9,489 nucleotides of DNA, taken from positions 1 through 9,489 of the forward strand of contig CABQJB010000069.1 of assembly GCA_902464195.1 (NCBI GenBank). Reading direction: 5' to 3'. This DNA comes from an uncultured Megasphaera sp. (GTDB taxonomy: Bacteria; Bacillota; Negativicutes; Veillonellales; Megasphaeraceae). This document shows, piece after piece, positions 7,179 through 9,489 of this stretch; position 1 is the stretch's first letter, and each line of letters starts with the position of its first letter. The notes beneath the pieces are model-generated. The model did not search any database, was not told the origin of the DNA, and was given only the letters and a program-made list of their open reading frames with translations. A program made the translations under genes and the position numbers.

Positions 7179-7289
7179 ATGGAACATCCGGCACGAGGCT
7201 CTCAATCTGCGGCCTCGATTCCCTGTAGGCGGAGTCAGTTCCATCCCCTCTTTATCATTGCCATAAATCCCTCTATGGGGTTGTTATAT

Positions 7290-7318
7290 ATTGTATCAGT
7301 AAAGTGTCTTATTTGCAA
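7290..7318 (-). promoter_or_regulatory. Vegetative promoter of the T-box/pheST unit
   Basis: On the minus strand -35 TTGCAA (7313-7318) and -10 TACAAT (7290-7295) are exactly 17 bases apart, and the -10 is preceded by TGA (extended TGn). The -35 lies in the last codons of the acyl-CoA dehydrogenase and the TGn overlaps its stop codon. The predicted start near 7283 leaves room for the complete T-box stem I. Confidence 0.75.
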
Positions 7319-8435
7319 TAACCAACCGCTGAATTTGGTTGGTGCCTTCGTAAATCTGCATGATTTTTGCGTCACGCATGTATTTTTCGACAGGGTATTC
7401 CTTGATATAGCCATAGCCGCCCATAACCTGGACTGCATCGGTCGTGACCTGCATGGCTACGTCGGATGCGTTGCACTTAGCGATAGCAGCTTCACGGCTG
7501 AAGTCCATGCCCTGGTCTTTCATCCAGCAGGCGCGATGGACCAGGAGGCGGGCACCTTCGACTTTCATAGCCATATCGGCGATCATAGCCTGGACCATTT
7601 CAAAGGAAGCAATGGGTTTGCCGAACTGTACGCGGACCTTGGCATATTCGCAGCAGGCGCGGAAAGCAGCTTCAGCAATGCCGACGGAAACGGCACCGAC
7701 GAAGGGACGGGCTGCATCCAGAGTATCCATGGCGATGCGGAAGCCATGGCCTTCGCGGCCGAGGCGGTTTTCGACAGGGACGAAGCAGTCCTGGAAGATG
7801 AGTTCCGTCGTATTCGAAGCGCGGATACCCATTTTGTTTTCGGCCTTACCGACGGTGAAGCCCGGCGTCCCCTTGCGGACGATGAAGGCCGTCAAACCGC
7901 GGATGCCACCGCTCTTGCGGGTATTGGCGAAGACGACGAAGACTTCGGCCAGGGCACCGTTGGTGATGAAGCATTTCGTACCATTGAGGATATAGCCTTT
8001 GCCGTCTTCAGTCTTCATGGCACGCGTCGAAACGGAACCGGCATCGGAACCGGTACCCGGTTCCGTCAAGGCGAAAGCGGCCAGGTTGTCTTCATTGATG
8101 ATATCGAAATAGCGTTTCTTCTGGTCGTCGTTGCCGGCAATGATGACCGGATACGAAGCCAGGGCATTGGCAGCGACCGTCGTAGCGACGCCGGCGCAGC
8201 CTTTACCTAATTCTTCGTAAATAGCTGCGATGGTAATGGCGTCGAGGCCGGCACCGCCGAATTCTTCCGGAATGGCAACGCCCAACAGGCCCTGGGCTGC
8301 CAATTTTTCCAGGAGACCTTCATGGAGCTTTCCCGTTTCATCCATTTCCGAAGCGTAGGGGACGATTTCTTTTTCCACCAAGTCGCGGACAACCTTGATG
8401 ATTTCTTTCTGTTCGTCGTTATAAGCAAAATCCAT
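7296..8435 (-). CDS. Short-chain acyl-CoA dehydrogenase (butyryl-CoA dehydrogenase type)
   Basis: This FAD enzyme would catalyse alpha-beta dehydrogenation of acyl-CoA or, in butyrate formers, the reverse reduction of crotonyl-CoA with electron-transferring flavoprotein. It is 379 residues, typical for the family. Visible features are the N-terminal helical domain, the flavin/substrate segment FALTEPGTGSDAGS (121-134) with ITNG (157-160), the conserved RVQFGKPI (268-275), GGYGY (339-343) and the C-terminal IYEGTNQIQR (361-370). Glu363 is the likely catalytic base, at the position used by short- and medium-chain enzymes. It resembles Megasphaera butyryl-CoA dehydrogenase but differs at many positions, so it may be a paralogue with another chain-length preference. 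No etfAB genes are adjacent. The upstream gap is 41 bases and the ribosome site is weak (GGGAAGG, about 13 bases away), so translation may be modest. Confidence 0.93.
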   Translation of the reverse strand: MDFAYNDEQKEIIKVVRDLVEKEIVPYASEMDETGKLHEGLLEKLAAQGLLGVAIPEEFGGAGLDAITIAAIYEELGKGCAGVATTVAANALASYPVIIAGNDDQKKRYFDIINEDNLAAFALTEPGTGSDAGSVSTRAMKTEDGKGYILNGTKCFITNGALAEVFVVFANTRKSGGIRGLTAFIVRKGTPGFTVGKAENKMGIRASNTTELIFQDCFVPVENRLGREGHGFRIAMDTLDAARPFVGAVSVGIAEAAFRACCEYAKVRVQFGKPIASFEMVQAMIADMAMKVEGARLLVHRACWMKDQGMDFSREAAIAKCNASDVAMQVTTDAVQVMGGYGYIKEYPVEKYMRDAKIMQIYEGTNQIQRLVIANKTLY

Positions 8436-8476
8436 CTGTATTAACCAACCTTCCCTATAATTACATGACTATCCTA

Positions 8477-8920
8477 TCAATCGAGTTTTTTCAAAATATA
8501 AAAAGACGACCGCCCTTTTACGATAATATTTCCGCTAGCATCATAACATTCACATTCGACGACAATGGTCTTCCGGCCATGGTGAATGACCTGGCCGATG
8601 CCGGTGATGTGCTCGCCGCCTTTGACACTGCGGATATAGTTCATGTTGATCTCCAGCGTCGTCACCTGGAACCCCAGGGTCCGGCTGGCCATGCCCATGA
8701 GGGTATCGCAGAAAGCGGCCAGGACACCGCCGGAGGCAATGCCCCGATAATTGCAGGAATGACGGCTGATATCGAAGCCGATGCGGACGCGGCCGACATC
8801 GAGTTTTTCTACCGTACAGGGCATGCTCTGGAAATAAGGCGTCTGAGAATAAATACTGTCCAGCATACGGTGCAGCCGTTCTGCCACTTCCGGGCTCACT
8901 GCTTCTTCTGGTTCATTCAT
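8477..8920 (-). CDS. Hotdog-fold thioesterase, PaaI-like (second of a tandem pair)
   Basis: This 147-residue protein is a single hotdog domain of the kind that hydrolyses acyl-CoA or aroyl-CoA thioesters in the cytoplasm. The core motif is NYRGIASGG (56-64) followed by VLAAFCD with Asp72, the usual position of the catalytic acid. The beta-strand block TTLEINMNYIRS (87-98) and VIHHGRKTIVVE (111-122) follow. The His of the common HGG motif is Ser here. The start is the ATG at 8918-8920, seven bases after AAGGGGG; an upstream ATG at 8944 has no ribosome site. It overlaps the end of the preceding thioesterase by eight bases and is clearly its paralogue. It could be a subunit partner rather than an independent enzyme; the substrate is unknown. 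Confidence 0.85.
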   Translation of the reverse strand: MNEPEEAVSPEVAERLHRMLDSIYSQTPYFQSMPCTVEKLDVGRVRIGFDISRHSCNYRGIASGGVLAAFCDTLMGMASRTLGFQVTTLEINMNYIRSVKGGEHITGIGQVIHHGRKTIVVECECYDASGNIIVKGRSSFYILKKLD

Positions 8921-9347
8921 CCGTATGCCCCCTTTCTCCATCAAAGACGTAGGCCCCTGTCACAAAGAAGGTGCCCTTGCCATGAGCTAAATAGCGCTGG
9001 TCATTATCGTAAAAATCACAGAGGGCTACCATCGTCGTACGGCCGTTATGGATGACCCTGGCTTCGGCCCGGATCGTCGTATTGGCAAAAGCCGGGCGCA
9101 GGTAATTCATGCCCAGGTCCAACGTAAGGACAGCTTTGCCACAGACAGCGCAGGCAGCCTCCATGGCCGAATCAGCCATCGAATAGAGGACACCGCCGTA
9201 CATGGTCCCATTGGGATTATCCCATTTCGAGCCTTTATTCTCAAAAGTGAGGATCGTACTCTCTGGTTCAGCCTTTTCGACATGGAAATCCATAAAGGTA
9301 TCAAAGGGATTCCTGTGAATTTCTCGTTCCAACCGTTCAATATCCAT
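8913..9347 (-). CDS. Hotdog-fold thioesterase, PaaI-like (first of a tandem pair)
   Basis: This 144-residue single hotdog domain carries the PaaI-type helix motif NPNGTMYGG (44-52) followed by VLYSMAD with Asp59, the likely catalytic acid, then LTLDLGMNYLRPA (74-86) and VIHNGRTTMV (98-107). Tyr replaces the His of the common HGG motif. PaaI-like enzymes are usually tetramers that release CoA from acyl-CoA and help recycle it. The start at the ATG 9345-9347 is set by a strong AAGGAGGGG site seven bases upstream; an in-frame ATG at 9410 lies inside the promoter spacer and cannot be used. It is the first gene of an operon with a second thioesterase (eight-base overlap) and an acyl-CoA dehydrogenase, which points to short-chain acyl-CoA metabolism. 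The exact substrate cannot be read from sequence. Confidence 0.86.
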   Translation of the reverse strand: MDIERLEREIHRNPFDTFMDFHVEKAEPESTILTFENKGSKWDNPNGTMYGGVLYSMADSAMEAACAVCGKAVLTLDLGMNYLRPAFANTTIRAEARVIHNGRTTMVALCDFYDNDQRYLAHGKGTFFVTGAYVFDGERGHTDE

Positions 9348-9388
9348 TATGGCTCCCCTCCTTAGGCTAATAACATAAATACCCTTAC

Positions 9389-9417
9389 ATTTTACTATAC
9401 GAACAATCATCCGTCAA
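9389..9417 (-). promoter_or_regulatory. Vegetative promoter of the thioesterase/acyl-CoA dehydrogenase operon
   Basis: On the minus strand -35 TTGACG (9412-9417) and -10 TAAAAT (9389-9394) are separated by exactly 17 bases. The predicted start is near 9382, about 35 bases before the first thioesterase codon. The match to the sigma-A consensus is good, and it sits directly after a terminator hairpin, as expected for a new transcription unit. Confidence 0.8.
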
Positions 9418-9427
9418 ACGAAAATGC

Positions 9428-9462
9428 AAAAAAGAGGCTGTCACATCAAGACAGCCTCTTTT
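9428..9462 (-). terminator. Terminator of an upstream minus-strand gene outside the window
   Basis: AAAAGAGGCTGTC (9450-9462) pairs perfectly over 13 bases with GACAGCCTCTTTT (9430-9442) around a seven-base loop, and six T (9428-9433) follow on the minus strand, four of them also forming the end of the stem. TTTTAA on the plus side makes it potentially bidirectional. It isolates the promoter at 9389-9417 from upstream transcription. Confidence 0.85.
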
Positions 9463-9465
9463 AAG

Positions 9466-9489
9466 TGGCTAGGGGCTAGGGGCTAGGGG
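9466..9489. repeat. G-rich heptad repeat reaching the window edge
   Basis: On the plus strand TGGCTAG is followed by two exact GGGCTAG units and GGG at the edge, so the array probably continues. It joins the neighbouring hairpin in the same way as the repeat at 3517-3537. The runs GG, GGGG, GGGG, GGGG separated by CTA could fold as a G-quadruplex. Confidence 0.75.

Larger units (their letters stand above)
7045..7283 (-). promoter_or_regulatory. T-box leader (tRNA-Phe sensing) of pheST
   Basis: The minus strand contains the diagnostic T-box AGGGTGGTACCGCG (7088-7101), followed by mutually exclusive antiterminator and terminator structures in front of pheS. Stem I is visible: TAAAG (7250-7254) pairs with CTTTA (7167-7171) and ATGGAAC (7238-7244) with GTTCCAT (7179-7185). 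The internal loop between them carries TTC (7173-7175), the Phe codon, followed by A. The distal part has CGAGGC paired with GCCTCG. A further small hairpin, ACGGG-AGTT-CCCGT, lies near 7129-7142. Uncharged tRNA-Phe would read UUC with its anticodon and pair its ACCA end with UGGU in the T-box, allowing read-through into pheST. Limits are set from the predicted transcription start and the T-run. Confidence 0.95.

Noticed and set aside
7260..7280. CCATA/TATGG hairpin as a terminator after the acyl-CoA dehydrogenase
   Set aside because: The stem is only five pairs and no T-run follows; it is more likely part of the T-box leader.
7179..8210. 343-codon plus-strand open frame across the T-box and acyl-CoA dehydrogenase
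   Set aside because: It overlaps a structured RNA leader and a conserved enzyme in antisense and shows no protein motif.
8436..8476. Separate promoter for the acyl-CoA dehydrogenase in the 41-base gap
   Set aside because: TTGATA and TATAGG are present but only 15 bases apart, and no better pair is seen. Transcription from the thioesterase promoter is the simpler reading.

Overview
The window reads as a housekeeping segment of a Firmicutes chromosome, most likely a Negativicutes member close to Megasphaera. This is inferred from the gene order tig-clpP-clpX-lon, a T-box in front of pheST, strong Shine-Dalgarno sites, Gram-positive style vegetative promoters, and an acyl-CoA dehydrogenase of the butyryl-CoA dehydrogenase type that resembles but is not identical to the Megasphaera enzyme as I remember it. 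Every supported gene lies on the minus strand, so transcription runs from high to low coordinates. Long plus-strand reading frames are antisense shadows of these genes.

From right to left along the direction of transcription: (1) Positions 9430-9489 hold a perfect 13-bp terminator hairpin with a G-rich heptad repeat beside it. They probably mark the end of an upstream minus-strand gene lying outside the window. (2) A clear TTGACG-17-TAAAAT promoter drives two overlapping hotdog-fold (PaaI-like) thioesterase genes and an acyl-CoA dehydrogenase, 9347 to 7296. This looks like a small acyl-CoA operon. (3) A second promoter, embedded in the last codons of the dehydrogenase, drives a T-box leader with a readable UUC (Phe) specifier, an antiterminator and a terminator, followed by pheS and pheT (7018 to 3553). 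(4) A weaker hairpin with the same heptad-repeat flank follows pheT. (5) A third promoter (TTGTAA-17-TATGAT with extended -10) drives tig, clpP and clpX (3378 to 141), giving the ribosome-bound folding chaperone plus both subunits of the ClpXP protease. (6) A 14-bp hairpin with a T-run follows clpX, overlapped by an extended -10 motif. Then comes the first 22 codons of lon, cut by the window edge.

Together the left half is a protein quality-control cluster (trigger factor, ClpXP, Lon), the middle is phenylalanyl-tRNA synthesis under tRNA-Phe sensing, and the right is short-chain acyl-CoA metabolism. I see no phage, insertion sequence, CRISPR array, tRNA or rRNA gene and no defence-like novel system. 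The most notable non-coding structures are the heptad-repeat/terminator module seen twice, the T-box that doubles as the only terminator of the acyl-CoA operon, and the promoter-terminator overlap in front of lon.
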